This document shows positions 21,218 through 32,908 of a DNA stretch of 64,000 nt, one piece after another; positions within the stretch are counted from its first letter, which is position 1, and every line of letters begins with the position of its first letter. A program made the translations under genes and the position numbers. Source of the stretch: Branchipolynoe longqiensis (lineage: Eukaryota; Annelida; Polychaeta; Phyllodocida; Polynoidae). The stretch is from assembly GCA_030323885.1 (NCBI GenBank), contig JASIRB010002727.1:1-64000 (forward strand), read 5' to 3'. Below the pieces are notes generated by a model, which worked only from the letters and a program-made list of their open reading frames with translations, ran no database searches and was not told the DNA's origin.

Positions 21218-21923
21218 TCAGAGGCCGGGATTGTAGGGGAAGGCGTCATGGTCTGGGTAGAGGTAGGTGAGCCCGAGGCGCGCCACCTCGGTCCGAGCAA
21301 CCTCGTCGCAGGGCCCAGGGAGGTGGGTGCGGCTGAGGGAGTCGGTGAGGACGAGCTCCGCCCTGGGCTTGTGGAGGATGGCGAGGGTGAAGGAGCCCTC
21401 GGCAGCCATGAGCCAGAGCTCGCGGGCGCAGGTGCCGAGGGCCACATCGTGGGCCCGTCTGGCGTCAAGGGCGGCCGCGGAGGCCAGGTTGTCGGTGTTG
21501 ATGACAACAGTGGCCCCCACGACGTCGTGGGGGAGGAGGGGCCGGAGGGCAACGACGAGGTTGACGGCCTCGAGCTGGTGGATAGTGCGATACCGCTCCC
21601 GGGAGGACGAGGAGTACCCTCAGTCGTAGCAGTGGGTTGCTGAGTACGCCCCGCCGCCCGTGAGACAGGAGTCCCACTCGATCACCACCTGAGGTCTCGG
21701 AGGGCGTCATCCCCGAGGGTGATGGAGGCGGCCCCGTAGCAGGTGCGGTGGGCGGCGAGGAGGCGCGCCATGAATTTCCTCGCCGGGAGGACACAGCTGC
21801 CCACGTGGTTGAGACGCCCGAGGATACGCTGCAGGTCCCGGCGCCCGAGGGTCGGGTGGGCGGCCCGCGCCTCGCAGTGACGGATAAGGCTTCGACTTTG
21901 TCAGGTGCGATGCAGATGGTCAC
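21218..21923 (-). pseudogene. RNase H region of N2
   Basis: A frame from 21520 reads GATVVINTDNLASAAAL, ARELWLMAAEGSFTLAILH and LVLTDSLSRTHLPG, matching the DIRS-type RNase H pattern TDN...ADxLSR. Its N-terminal part (near 21640-21923) lies in other frames, so at least one frameshift is present. It joins the reverse transcriptase to the right and the recombinase to the left. Confidence 0.7.
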
Positions 21924-21936
21924 ATCGCCTCACTGT

Positions 21937-22764
21937 CTATGGCGAAGCTGAGCAAGGTGAGGCAGACCGTCGGGGGTGGCACTTCCCCGGAGCGACCTCC
22001 AGGCCGAGGGCCCGAACGAGGGTGATGAAGGAGTCAAAGGCCTGGCGGGCCCTCAGGAAGGTGCGCTCGCACCCGACAAAGTCGTCCACGTATACAAGGG
22101 CATGGAAGCCCTCGCGGCGGAGGACCCAGGTGACTCCGGAGGTGACTCGAACGCAGGCCGCGCCGGAGGAGAGGCAGCCAAAGGGGAGGGCGAGGTCGAC
22201 GTAGGTCGTGCCGTGGAGGGTGATCCCGTATAAGGAGCAAGAGAGAGGGTCGGCCCAGAGCTGGCGGTAGGCGCGGGATATTTCTGCCGTCCAGGTGTAA
22301 GCTCTGGAGCCCTCTGCGACGAGGCGGCGACCCACGTCGGCAACGCTGGGGAGCTTGTAGGCGTGGGGTCTGCCTAGGAACTCGCGCCTGGGGATGGCGG
22401 CATTGACGCTGCAGCCCGGGGGGGATGAGATGTCGACGATGACCTGCCTCTTGCCCGGATCGGACTTGGGGCGGGTCATCATGGGGGAGACCTGGGCCCA
22501 TGGGGTGAAGGGGTGGGACGCGTGGAAGGGGCCGGCGAGGGCACCATGTTCGAGATCGGTGGCGACGAAGTCGCGGAGGTGGGGGTGGAAGTCGGGGTCC
22601 TCCCGGTGGTTGGTGTATGTGGGGCGGTGTGGGGTGCTAGCAGAGTAATTGGCAGGGAAGCCAAACTCAAGGAGGTCGACGTGGTCTGCGGTGTGGTAAT
22701 CGTGGAGGTGAGCGTGCCAGGCAGGGATGTGGAGACCTGAGGGGAGGGGAATGCGGGCGGCCAA
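21937..22764 (-). pseudogene. Reverse transcriptase of N2
   Basis: The 275-residue frame contains VSPMMTRPKSDPGKRQVIVD, SSPPGCSVNAAIP, TWTAEISRAYRQL (palm Asp replaced by Glu at the position usually D), LALPFGCLSSGAA and the catalytic box ALVYVDDFVG. The VDxSxPPGxSVN signature separates this lineage from the DIRS-1-like copies at 2.6-9.3 and 18.3-19 kb. The frame is open across the domain, but it is joined to frameshifted downstream domains and lacks a gag, so the element is unlikely to be autonomous. Confidence 0.82.
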
Positions 22765-23045
22765 AAAATTAGGGAGGCTCGCGAACCGGAGGGCGTCGTA
22801 GGCCCGGGAGAAGGTTGGGTAGCGCTCCCAAGCGGGGGCGGGGAGGTGGGGCCAGATGGAGAGGAGGGTGGGGCATATTCGTGGGGGGAGGGGCCACTGG
22901 AGGGGGCGGCGGAGAGGGTGTCCTGTATGTCAGGATCGACGATGTCGGCGATGGGTTTGCCTAGGTCGCTGAGGGGGGAGGGGGGGGTGGGGGTGGGAGG
23001 GGGGGTCTGGGCTGGGGCGAGGGAGGGGAGGAGGCGCGGTTGTCA

Positions 23046-24584
23046 TGATGGAGATGTAAACGTGCCGGCTGGTGGTGTGGGTGGTGTAAATAGGTCAAAT
23101 GAAAGCACTACAGGTAATGAAGGAAACAGGGTTAGAGTGAAAGTAAGAGAATGAGACTCTTCAATTTATTGGCTTATATAGGTTTTCTCAAGATCCAAGA
23201 TGGCCGTGGTCACATGATTCCATCCATCAATCACAGTACAATGCAGTGGTCACATGACTTAATCCTCCAATTAGAATACAATGCAGTGGTCAATGATCAT
23301 AACAATACCATGTGGGGGGGGGGGAGGGGGCATGTGAGGTGACTCTTCCAAAGACTGTTCTTAGTCAAACTCGGAAGTGACACTCCCTCTAAAGACTATT
23401 CAATTATACAAATTCTATACTCAATGAACAATAGTTTACCAATTTCACACATCCCTCATATGCCTTTGGGTTTTTATATTTTAACTCTTATCATTATATA
23501 GACAGTTTGCAATTTATTATAGTAATTTCCCTCGGTTCACATGTATTAAATCGGACAATTTTACAACGTACTCCGCCCCTCCACTTCTTACCATCTGCCC
23601 AGCAGTATAGAAAGAAGTGCACAGTACTACGTTGTCATCTTTAAAACTTTTATCTTCTATCAACCTAAATAATAAATTGAGTCTGAAATAGTCGCGCTAA
23701 TAGATGAGGTACATCTGACTTTGAGAGCAAAAAAAAACAAAACCCGAAAATTTTAATTAAATTTATTTTTTTATGTTATTTAATCAAATAATTCTATATT
23801 TTATTTTTATAATTTAAATTTTAACTATGTTTCAAGTCTTATTTTACCCCTCTGATAACATATATGATGTCTCAAGAAGCATACGATTCATTTGCCATCA
23901 TTTTTAGCTTATTCCGAGCATTTTTCAGTTTTGTGACGGTTTAGAGGTCGTTCCGCAACGATTCTAAGGCACACTCCAGTCACTTAGCATCGACCTTACA
24001 TTAGTGCTTAATCGGATTTGGTATTTGCTGTCAACCCTTCACATCGATACGCTCTTACAAGGCATTTTGTTTTACCGAATGCTAAACTCGTAGAAGACCT
24101 GGGACGTTGATGGTAGACGCATGGTTGATCGACAGGTTTCCATAGGAATAACATTGCGGAACTCAAGTCAATGAGAAAACAAGGCCTAAGCGGTTTGAAT
24201 CGATGACCTAGTTTCAGGGACTATTTTCTTGCAAATTTAGACCAAAATCTTCGAGTTCACCAATTTTAAGTCGTTTTATCTCGAAATAATGGCAAAAGAT
24301 GAATCAATATTTGTTTTTGTAGCTCCTGTACAAGAATAAAGCATCAATTATCAGTATTAACAATATAATCACGTCAATAGAAATTCAACATATACGATAG
24401 CGTAACTTGGCGGCATAATGTAAACAAAGCAATGACAGTGGTTCTTTTTGAACTTCAAAATCATAATACTTATCCATATCATTAAATAATAATAGATTTA
24501 CATGCTTTTGCTCAAGTTTAACCTATTAAATAGTAATGTTCGAATGTTCTGTATTTGTTGATGTCGATCATCGATGTTAAGGCG
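23046..24584. other. SAP30L: Intronic DNA, no gene seen
   Basis: A 60-bp imperfect direct repeat (ACAATGCAGTGGTCACATGA) occurs at about 23238 and 23279, followed by a G-run near 23314. The remainder is AT-rich with no recognised element. Confidence 0.5.
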
Positions 24585-24634
24585 TTTCTACCATGAAACG
24601 ACGAATTTATATTGAATATAACTGTCTCTGTGTT

Positions 24635-25140
24635 AGTTCTATGTGAACTCGTCCGTCTGCGTTGCTTAATATCACCAACACAATCCAGTCACTAGCAGCA
24701 TATGCGTTAGTTCTAAATGAACTTTAGCATTGTCCATCACATTGCTGTAGCGAAATCCTCGACTCAGTCACATATGCCAAAGTTCCTGCCGAACTCTGTT
24801 GCGAACATATTGACGATCAGCTTATGGTACAGTTCTCCAGAACTGCTACGTGTTGATAGTGCTACATACGAAGTTCATCGAATGTCAATATTATTGCTGA
24901 AATCTTCTCGAAGACTAATAGAAACACTGGTCAGCATATGCTTTAGTTCTCGTGAACCTAGCATTGTTCCTCATACTGCTGACGCGAAATCATTGACTCA
25001 GTCACATATGCCAAAGTTCCTACCGAACTCTGTTGCGAACATAGTGACCATCAGTATATGCTGCAGCTTCTCGCACACTGAGCATAGTTGACTGTTCGTA
25101 CTGATGTCAATGTTTCAGGTCTGGTGATCCTATAGTTCGT
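24635..25140. repeat. Degenerate satellite with AGTTC-N4/5-GAACT palindromes
   Basis: Interrupted palindromes occur at 24635, 24709, 24781, 24831, 24945 (last base changed) and 25015, with half-sites near 24872 and 25134. Most are preceded by a CAGNNATATGC-like word. Neighbouring sites are 41-74 bp apart. A higher-order period of about 235 bp is visible: 24709/24781 pair with 24945/25015 and share long identical stretches (ACTCAGTCACATATGCCAAA). The open frame across it (24717-25091) is a by-product of the repeat. Confidence 0.7.
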
Positions 25141-25300
25141 AGAAGGCAACGGATGACTTCCTTCTTCTTTTACATAGAAATCACTGATACAATATATCAA
25201 TTTTATGTTTTATATTCAATAATATTATTTTGAGTATTTTAAAATTTAAATTTAAATCTATAACCTCATAGATTATATTCTATACTTTTGTAAATGAATA

Positions 25301-26083
25301 CATCACTAATTTGTGACTAATTTGTGACATTGTCAACAGCATTGAAAATAAAGTGTCACAAACTTAATGAAAACCTCTGAACAACAGCTCATTTCACTTC
25401 AAATGGTCATATACAATGTCTTCATTAAGTTGAAGACATTTATTTCTAAAAAAAAATTTTAATTATGAAATAGTTAACATTTTCTGGAGTCATTAACATC
25501 GTAACATTTCGTTTCCACTTGCAAGTACTATGAAACTCTGTATCAAACACTGAGTACAGATACAGTACAGGAACTATTTTCACCATTTGACACTATGCAT
25601 GGACCCAGTTATGGTATAGTAAAAGATAAATCCTGAAATTGCCCCTTAACATTGAAATTTGAGCCGAACATTTGTGTAAAATTGTTGTTTCCACTTTGTT
25701 ACTCTGCTAATCTGTTACTCTGCTAATATTTTCTTGCTTTTCTCTTTAATATTCACAAATAAGACAAAACCATAGCAATGAGGTTTCAAATTATTATTAC
25801 TACTGTTTATAAAGCAAGTGGCATGTGAAATGTCCTAAAAATGTCAAGTTTTGTGTGGAAAATATTTGATTTTGGAGTCAGATTGGTTTCCATGCTATAC
25901 TGCTATTTATTGGGTGTGAGCATCATTTGACCTACTTAAAAATGCCAGAATATGTTTATTTTCAATTATTCAGATGCAAAAGGACATACACATTGAGGAA
26001 ACTTGCTTATAGGACTTTAGCAGCATTTTGATTTTGTGGTACTGATGTCACACTATTGGTACACAACTTCTGAGAACGACCCA
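25301..26083. mobile_element. MITE, TGGGTCGTTCTCAGAA family, inverted partial copy
   Basis: Reverse complement of 1470-2250, ending in the family terminus at 26083 followed by TATA. The other 200 bp and terminus are missing; the break lies at a CTAATTTGTGA repeat. Similarity is high along 780 bp. Confidence 0.85.
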
Positions 26084-28090
26084 TATATCAGTTTAACTCA
26101 TAGCTTCAGATCTGATCATCTTGCTCTTGTTAAGTTAACATAACATTTTTTTTTTTAAATTGTGAAATCCCTATGATATTTTAGCTGACCTCCCAACGAA
26201 CAGTCGCTTTTGTAAAAAATAATTTAGTTCATTCAATACCCTAGGTATTTCTGTTGCCTCACCAGGTATCTTCTCCACTTGATAAGTAGTAGAAAGCAAA
26301 TCATGTCTCGCTCAGCAAACAATAGGACAAAAAATAGGAAGGATCTTGCAGATCATTTTAATCAGAATGAAAAAGATCTTCACGTCAGACATTACTTAAA
26401 ATCTCCCGAAGTTCAACTAATGTTTTTGCTTAGCGGAATATTTTTGAAAAGTTCAACATAGAATAGAACTTCTACAAAAGTATTATACGTTCAAGTTCAC
26501 TATTGACATTAATTCAACAATCATTATTACTAACAGTTACTCCTATTTCATTGTATAGTAACTCAGTTACTCCAATTTCACTGAAGATTTATCAGCCTGG
26601 AACATATGGATCAGAAAGTAATTTAAATCAAATTGTAGTTTACAAGTATCAACTTTCTGTTTAGGTTTTTCATCCATATGAATCACAATCAAGAACATTA
26701 TTTAGTTTTATTGTTAAACAAATAATTACTTTTATAATATATATCAAATTATTAAGTAATATGAACATATAGAATAAATTTCTTATGGAAAAATAAAAAA
26801 TGTTTTAACAAGTTAATTTAAATGTCTTATTTCATAATGTTAAATCAACTTCTCTGTATTGTAATACATATAACAATATAGAATAGATACTTTAGATGTC
26901 CTAAGTATGTTAGTTTATGCCTCTAACTATCTTAGTCATCGAGTTATGCATTTATCAGTACAAAAACATAAGACCTGAACCTTATCACAGTTCCAGTCAA
27001 TGACGAAATGCTTCTGTGTAACCCCCGTCAACCACAACGAAGATTAGCGACATTTTAAGACAAATCGATCATGTTAATCATGTTATGTCTAATTACGCTT
27101 CACGCGCCGGTGAATTATCTGTAACTACTGCTTCATACAAGCCAAAACAATTTAGCTTTATCGCTTCACGCGTGTCGCCGTCGACACCCGATAAGAAATT
27201 GACTCCCGGCTCCCGTCTGCCGATTCTTATCGTCCTTACCGTATACTCGCGAAAAGTTTACGCTCGTCGAATAGAATTGCTCTATCGACCTTACACAGCC
27301 GTCTTTTCTCCCACTCGAGAGGTACAGGTTCGATAAATTACCTATATTTATGGAAAAATAGTTTTTTAGCCTGCGAGAATTTAATAGAATCAATACGGTA
27401 ATGCAAGTCAATGTGCCATTTTAAGCGTTTTTAGATTTTTCACGGCCAATGAATAATGATTTTTGTACTTAAGAAAAGTTAATACAAATCCAATGGTGTG
27501 TTCTAAATTGGATTAAATAACATCATTGGTTATTTGCAATTTTATCCGCTTTAATAATGTCAATTCTTACATATGCAAGATCTATCTCTTTCACAAACAT
27601 AACATCTTCAAAGTCTTAGCGAAAGTGCTATAGTATTAGTTTCTATGAACATAACATTTCAGTCCTTAGAGTGACGAAATTTAGTTCTCAGTAGCCAAAC
27701 AGTTTAAACTCAAAGTATTAAGTAACACCTGTTTTACGTCTCACCCCGTAATTGGTAGGCGTACTAAAGCTTAACCTAGATAAATAGAAAAGTCAATGGT
27801 AAATAAATGCAATTGTTATTTGTTAGTAAGACATTCAGTCACCACCGGTGTACTTTTTTCGCTCTATGTCCCGATAGAATAACAATACATTAGTACATGG
27901 CACCATTTTTTACTAAAGCATCCACTTCCTTTGCTCAATCCACCCGAAATGCTCCGTAGCATTTGGTAAGCAACAAGTGTCAAATTCACTTTATTATAGT
28001 AATGCTACTACGGTGTCAATACCATCAACCACATGTCTGTAATACAACAGTATTTAGTAACTTAAATAGTGGTGTAACTTACGATACAAC
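26084..28090. other. SAP30L: AT-rich intronic DNA, no gene seen
   Basis: No coding, RNA or repeat feature was recognised apart from a slightly GC-richer block at 27080-27340. The 3' long terminal repeat of the gypsy element would be expected somewhere here but I could not match it to a copy on the other side. Confidence 0.5.
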
Positions 28091-28110
28091 CCGTTAATCT
28101 TGGCGCTAAT

Positions 28111-29037
28111 TTAGTAAGGAACATAAATATTTCTTATGACTAGACCTCGAAAACCCTGTCGATTAGCTTTGGAGCTGTCGACTTGCGCTATTGTTAATAT
28201 TTGCTTCGTATTAACGCAATGGTTAGGCATGGCGCAATCGTTATTTATTAGTGGCGCAGCAACAAAGAAAGTTTTTGGCGAATGAGCCGAAGCACTCAGA
28301 CGTCTGCGGATTCGCCGATCCTTCTGCAGTGTTCTTTGCTGTGATTGGTCAATTCTTTTATCTGACGTCATACTACCAAATATTGGATTTACCCTCCGCA
28401 TTTGCTGTCGCGTAAGTGGCCCAGTACCAATTTCTCTCGAATGTAATACTTTAGGTTCTATTTTTGTTTTATTCACTAACAATTCATTAGTGCGTCGATT
28501 TTGATCAGAAATAATTGGATCGAAAGGCAAAGGTTGTGAAATACCTTTCCTTCGTTCAGTTATAGTTAATCGTGGAGCAATATCATCCCAAATGATTTTA
28601 GAATCAACTAATTTAACTTTATCATGGTTAACAACTTTACGATCGTTATTCGGGCCTACTACAGTTACAACTGCACCCCGTGATCTAACGACTATGTAAC
28701 CTGGATCGTATTTCCTCTCCAAAGGTCCAGATTCATTTATGAACAAAACTACTTTATCACCAGGAGTTAGTTTTACTGCATTCGCCTTTTTCCTCAAGCG
28801 AGCAACATTATAATTTCGACTTTCTTTTCGATTTTTGACAGTTTTAGCTAGGGCTATAGATAAGTCATCTACACGATAAGCTAAGTTCGAATCAATCCTC
28901 CCCGTCGATCGATACAGTAAAGAACTATGCTTCGTACCTGGATGTCTACCATATGTTAGAAAGAAAGGTGAATAGCCAGTGCTATCAGAAGGTACAGTAC
29001 GATACACATATATCACATTAGGCAAATAGGTTAGCAC
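28111..29037 (-). pseudogene. Gypsy integrase C-terminal region
   Basis: Reads YVYRTVPSDSTGYSPFFLTYG, typical of the end of the gypsy integrase core, then a basic linker and LTPGDKVVLFINESG, like the C-terminal GPY/F-type domain (PLERKYDPGYIVV). The frame is shifted relative to the integrase core at about 29030, so the protein is split. The last 100 residues are unassigned. Confidence 0.75.
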
Positions 29038-30904
29038 GAGAATTAACTAATTTTCGCAATATGCCTTTTATAGTCCTATGATATCTTTCCACCATACCAT
29101 TTGACTGTGGATGATAAGGTGTCGTATGCCTTACTTCTACCCCTAATTCTTTAAAATGATTTATAATCAATTTATTTTTAAATTCTAACCCGTTGTCTGA
29201 AATAAACATACAAGGAATTGCATGGTGAGGAATATAATCATTAATTATATAATCATAAATTCCCTTCGATGATTTATCTGGCAATGTTTTATATTCAACC
29301 CAACCACTACAATGATCTATAATAGATAGTAAATATCTATTACCACTAGTACTAACTGGATATGGACCAGATAGATCTGCAGCAATCACCATACCAGGTG
29401 CCTTAGGCAATGGCATCGATTGTGGATACGCACGTGTGCGTTTACTACAGTTAACCACACAATTTGCACAATTGGTAATTAATCTATGGACATCTCCAGC
29501 CATACCAGGCCAACGAAAATGTTCCTGTAATCGTTTTAATGTTTTAGACATAGCCATATGACCTACCTCTGTATGAGCTATTTTTATTACAGAATTCCTG
29601 TATTTTTTTGCTAACACTAGTCTAGGATACGTATCTTTCTTAGTAGGAGCTACTGTTGAATAAAGAAGATTATCCATTATCAAATAATTCTTTTCTTCAT
29701 TCTCACCTAACGCATACTCTTTCATTTTTTTCTGCTCACTAATTACATCATTATATGACAGTTCATAGTGTTCAAAATGAATTACTTGTTCAGCCAAAAG
29801 TGAATCATAAGCAAACATTTCTATTGGTTCTTTTGCTTCAGTATTAGGTCTCAATCTAGACAACATATCAGCCCAGACATTATCTACACCTTTCATATAA
29901 ACAATTGGAGCTGAAAATTCTGCTAATAATACTGCCCAGCGTTGTATACGTGTATTACGAATTTCTTTAGTGAAAAAACATTTCAATGGAGCATGATCTG
30001 TATAGATAGTAAATTCTGCACTGTATAAGTAAGGTCTTAATTTTACTAGAGCATAAATAATAGCAAATGCTTCTTTCTCTATAGTAGGATAATTACGTTG
30101 AGCAGGAGAAAATCTAGTACTGATTAAATGCACTGGTCTGTCTATTCCATTTTCATCTTCCTGAACTAATACAGCACCTAAACTGTACTCAGAAGCATCT
30201 GTATACAGTTTATATGGTTTAAAAGGATCAGGAAATTTCAACAGTACACAATCTAATAATAGTGTTTTCAACTCATTCCATGCAATTTCACATTCTATAG
30301 TCCATTCAAAACTACTTTTATTACTAGTCAAATAAGTTATTGGAGCAACTACATCAGCATAATTTGGAATTAATTGTCTGTAGTATCCTGCCGATCCTAA
30401 CAATCGTCTTACTTCTTTTTTACTTGTCGGTGAAGCCATATCTCTTATTGCAGTTATTTTTTCAGGATCCGGTTTCAGCCCTGCTGAACATACAACGTAA
30501 CCTAATAGTTTTACTTCTTTTACACCAAATTCACATTTAGATTCTTTAATAGTCATATTGTTATTTTGCAAGATAGTCATTATAGTAGTCACATCTTTCT
30601 CATGACTCTCCTCATCTGGTGAATAAATAATAATATCATCTAAATAAATTAGACAACATTTACCTAAATGTTCTGCAAAAATTACCTTCATCATTCTTTG
30701 GTGCAACTGATCAAAAATGTCCTGTATCCTGGGTAAAGGATAAGCATCTTTAGTAGTTACTGCATTTGATTTACGGTAGTCACCACATAGACGTATAGTA
30801 CCATCTTTCTTAGGCACTAAAGTAACTGGTGAAGCCCAAGGACTACAACTTGTTTCAATTATATCCTCATCTAACATTTTATTTACTTCTTTTTCAACTA
30901 TATG
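29018..30904 (-). pseudogene. Gypsy pol: reverse transcriptase, RNase H, integrase core
   Basis: The frame begins within the reverse transcriptase (SPWASPVTLVPKKDGTIRLC, DYRKSNAVT) and has the catalytic box CLIYLDDIIIYS. Between DIFDQLH and QRMMKVIF about 50 residues are missing in frame; this is where the first palm Asp and the PFGL box normally lie, so polymerase activity is not expected. RNase H follows (KLYTDASEYSLGAVL, EKEAFAIIYALVKL, IYTDHAPL). The integrase has the H-H-C-C region (CANCVVNC) and the three acidic boxes in AADLSGPY, FISDNGLEF and NGMVERYHR. Confidence 0.85.
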
Positions 30905-31460
30905 TCATTTACTTAAAGGTATTCTATAAGGTCTTTGATTTATTGGATATGCATCACCTGTGTCTATATGCATCTCAATTACCTTAATAGCTTTAAGTTT
31001 ATCATTAGAATCAGGAAATATCAAGGCAAAATGCTTTTTCCAATAGTCTACTTCTAGAACTATTCCTGCCATTTTTCTATCAATTAATTCTAAACTACTC
31101 CATGGATGTACAATATCACATAAGGAAACAAATTTATTTCTGTAACAAATTTCAGCATTACACATTTCCATTATATCTGTGCCAATTAATAATTCAAAAG
31201 CTAATGATTCAACTACAAAGAAAGGACATAACTTATTATAAATAGAAATATAAGTTATACCTAAAGTTGGAATTAAATGACCAGAGATTGATTTCAGCCT
31301 CCTACCTGGATACAATTGTTTATGTGCTATTCCAATATCTAACAATTTTTTAAATGCTTTTACATGTATTAAACTCTTAGCCGCACCTGAGTCTACCAGA
31401 CCAGTTAATTTTACTTGATTAAAATCAATAGCAATATTCGGACGAGTATCAAGTGCGCTT
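30905..31460 (-). pseudogene. Gypsy protease and start of pol
   Basis: The aspartic protease motif LVDSGAAKSLI is readable at about 31370-31400 (minus strand), followed by a retropepsin-like FELLIGTDIME. The frame ends at a TGA (30905-30907), after which the same frame continues into the reverse transcriptase. The TGA therefore splits a formerly continuous pol. The start overlaps the end of the nucleocapsid frame in a different frame, as expected for gag-pol frameshifting. Confidence 0.75.
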
Positions 31461-31461
31461 T

Positions 31462-32037
31462 TTAGTTTCCCGAAGCAGTAGAGCTAACGTTACTACGCAG
31501 TAATTTCAAATGCGGACAATTTCTCATTAAATGCGGTTCATTACATACATAACAAGTCAAAGTATTACGACTAGCACGCTGTGTCTGTGGTTGATACACG
31601 TGGTCTACTTTAGTAGCCGTCGACGCCTGCGTGTGAGCAGTCGGCGTCGCTTTGCCATTGCTTCCTCGCTGTTGCTTTGACAGCGCATACTTTACTGTGT
31701 GCTCTCCGACTGGACTGAGTTTATTTTTAGATGTACTAGCCAATTGACCCTTCGGCGCTACGTTTACGCGCGGCGACTCAAGACGTCTGCTCGGTGCATA
31801 AGAATTGCCACCATACACTGGCGCAACGTTTACTGAATGAATTTCTGCACGTGTACATTTATTCTCAGAAACAGTTAAGCGTTCTACACACTTTCTTAGT
31901 GATTTCAACTCGTTCTGGAGCGACTTTAGAGCCTGAGTATCTTCTGTTATACCTGAACTAGCCTGAAGTTTCTCAGCAGGAACCCTTTTCGACAATTTAG
32001 AAGAATTAAAATTTAGACTATCTACCTGACTAGTCAT
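31462..32037 (-). CDS. Gypsy nucleocapsid-type ORF with CCHC knuckle
   Basis: This 191-residue basic ORF ends with a zinc knuckle CYVCNEPHLMRNC, which binds RNA in Gag nucleocapsids. A coiled-coil-like stretch (ALKSLQNELKSLRKCVERL) is near residue 40. Its ATG overlaps the stop of the capsid ORF (ATGACTAG), so the two are in different frames. This could be a natural two-ORF gag, or a frameshift in a single gag. Confidence 0.7.
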   Translation of the reverse strand: MTSQVDSLNFNSSKLSKRVPAEKLQASSGITEDTQALKSLQNELKSLRKCVERLTVSENKCTRAEIHSVNVAPVYGGNSYAPSRRLESPRVNVAPKGQLASTSKNKLSPVGEHTVKYALSKQQRGSNGKATPTAHTQASTATKVDHVYQPQTQRASRNTLTCYVCNEPHLMRNCPHLKLLRSNVSSTASGN

Positions 32038-32908
32038 ATTTAAATCTGTTAGTCTTGATTGAGCGTCTCAATACAGACCTATCACTTAGTATAGCAAGAG
32101 TGAAAGCTTCCTCTAATGATTTAGGCCTATTGGTTTCTACGTACCACATAGTGTTGTCATCTAATAATGAATCAAGAAATCTTGATAGCAAAATTTCAAA
32201 GGTGTCAGTCCCCAAGGTAGCAGAAGGTAGTTTCCATCCCTTACTTGCAGCAGTTTTAAACCGTTGGCAATATGCTGCCACTGTCTCACCCTCATTCTGT
32301 ACCAGAGTCATTACTATACTTTTTAAGTGAGTTTTCTCATCAGCAGTTAACAAAGTTCTCGCAATTTCTTCTTTAATATCATTCCATGACCTAGCACCCT
32401 TAGCTGTGAAAGCAGTGAATAACACTTCATGCAGTGTGCCTGTTGCATTAGAAAGTGCAAACCGAATTATATCTAAGTCAGACACGTCAGCAAGAACCCC
32501 AATCCTCTCAATAAGATCTACCCACTCTCTTAATGCACCTCTGTCAGTACCATCTAGCATAGGCACAGACTTTCCATATGCTTTTAGAGCTCTTATTTTG
32601 GTTTCACTACTTTTATGTTCTAGACTAGCTCTATGTTCTTCTCTTTGATAGTCAGCTTCAGCACGTTCAGTAACCTGTAATAACCTATCTTCATTTTTCT
32701 CAGTTATGTTCTCTATACTATCTGCCATAAACTTAGTCCATGCTTCCAATTTATCACAATCATCACTCAAAATTCCCAAATCTATTTGATTTTCTAACCA
32801 CAACCCAAATTGTTCACGTAAAGAATCCTCCTTTAACCGTGTTACAGGCATTGTGAGTGTGTAGTGTGTATTGTATAGTACAAGTGTATTTAAATACAAT
32901 ATATTCAA
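32030..32908 (-). CDS. Gypsy capsid (Gag) ORF
   Basis: A 292-residue frame. The segment AYCQRFKTAASKGWKLPSA and the following FLDSLLDDNTMWYV are typical of the retrotransposon Gag capsid fold. The best start is the methionine in MPVTRLKEDSLREQFG (about 32851), since residues before it look untranslated and stop-poor by chance. No internal stop is seen. Confidence 0.75.
   Translation of the reverse strand: MNILYLNTLVLYNTHYTLTMPVTRLKEDSLREQFGLWLENQIDLGILSDDCDKLEAWTKFMADSIENITEKNEDRLLQVTERAEADYQREEHRASLEHKSSETKIRALKAYGKSVPMLDGTDRGALREWVDLIERIGVLADVSDLDIIRFALSNATGTLHEVLFTAFTAKGARSWNDIKEEIARTLLTADEKTHLKSIVMTLVQNEGETVAAYCQRFKTAASKGWKLPSATLGTDTFEILLSRFLDSLLDDNTMWYVETNRPKSLEEAFTLAILSDRSVLRRSIKTNRFKYD

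Larger units (their letters stand above)
20101..23045 (-). mobile_element. GC-rich DIRS-order retrotransposon N2
   Basis: On the minus strand the order is reverse transcriptase, RNase H, tyrosine recombinase, as in DIRS-order elements. The 3' end (20101-20270) resembles that of N5 at 41036-41275, with the shared stretch GGCAGGAGT and a CACTTTATTA motif. The gag gene is absent; the right edge near 23045 is a switch to AT-rich DNA. The Ngaro/PAT-like placement is by motif style only. Confidence 0.8.
28111..32908 (-). mobile_element. Defective Ty3/gypsy retrotransposon
   Basis: On the minus strand the gene order is gag (capsid), nucleocapsid, protease, reverse transcriptase, RNase H, integrase, as in Ty3/gypsy. 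It is AT-rich like its surroundings. Long terminal repeats were not found by eye. A premature TGA, an in-frame deletion in the reverse transcriptase and a frameshift in the integrase make it non-autonomous. Confidence 0.85.

Noticed and set aside
24635..25140. CRISPR-like repeat array
   Set aside because: Unit lengths vary, the spacers are related to each other, and the context is an animal intron with no cas genes.
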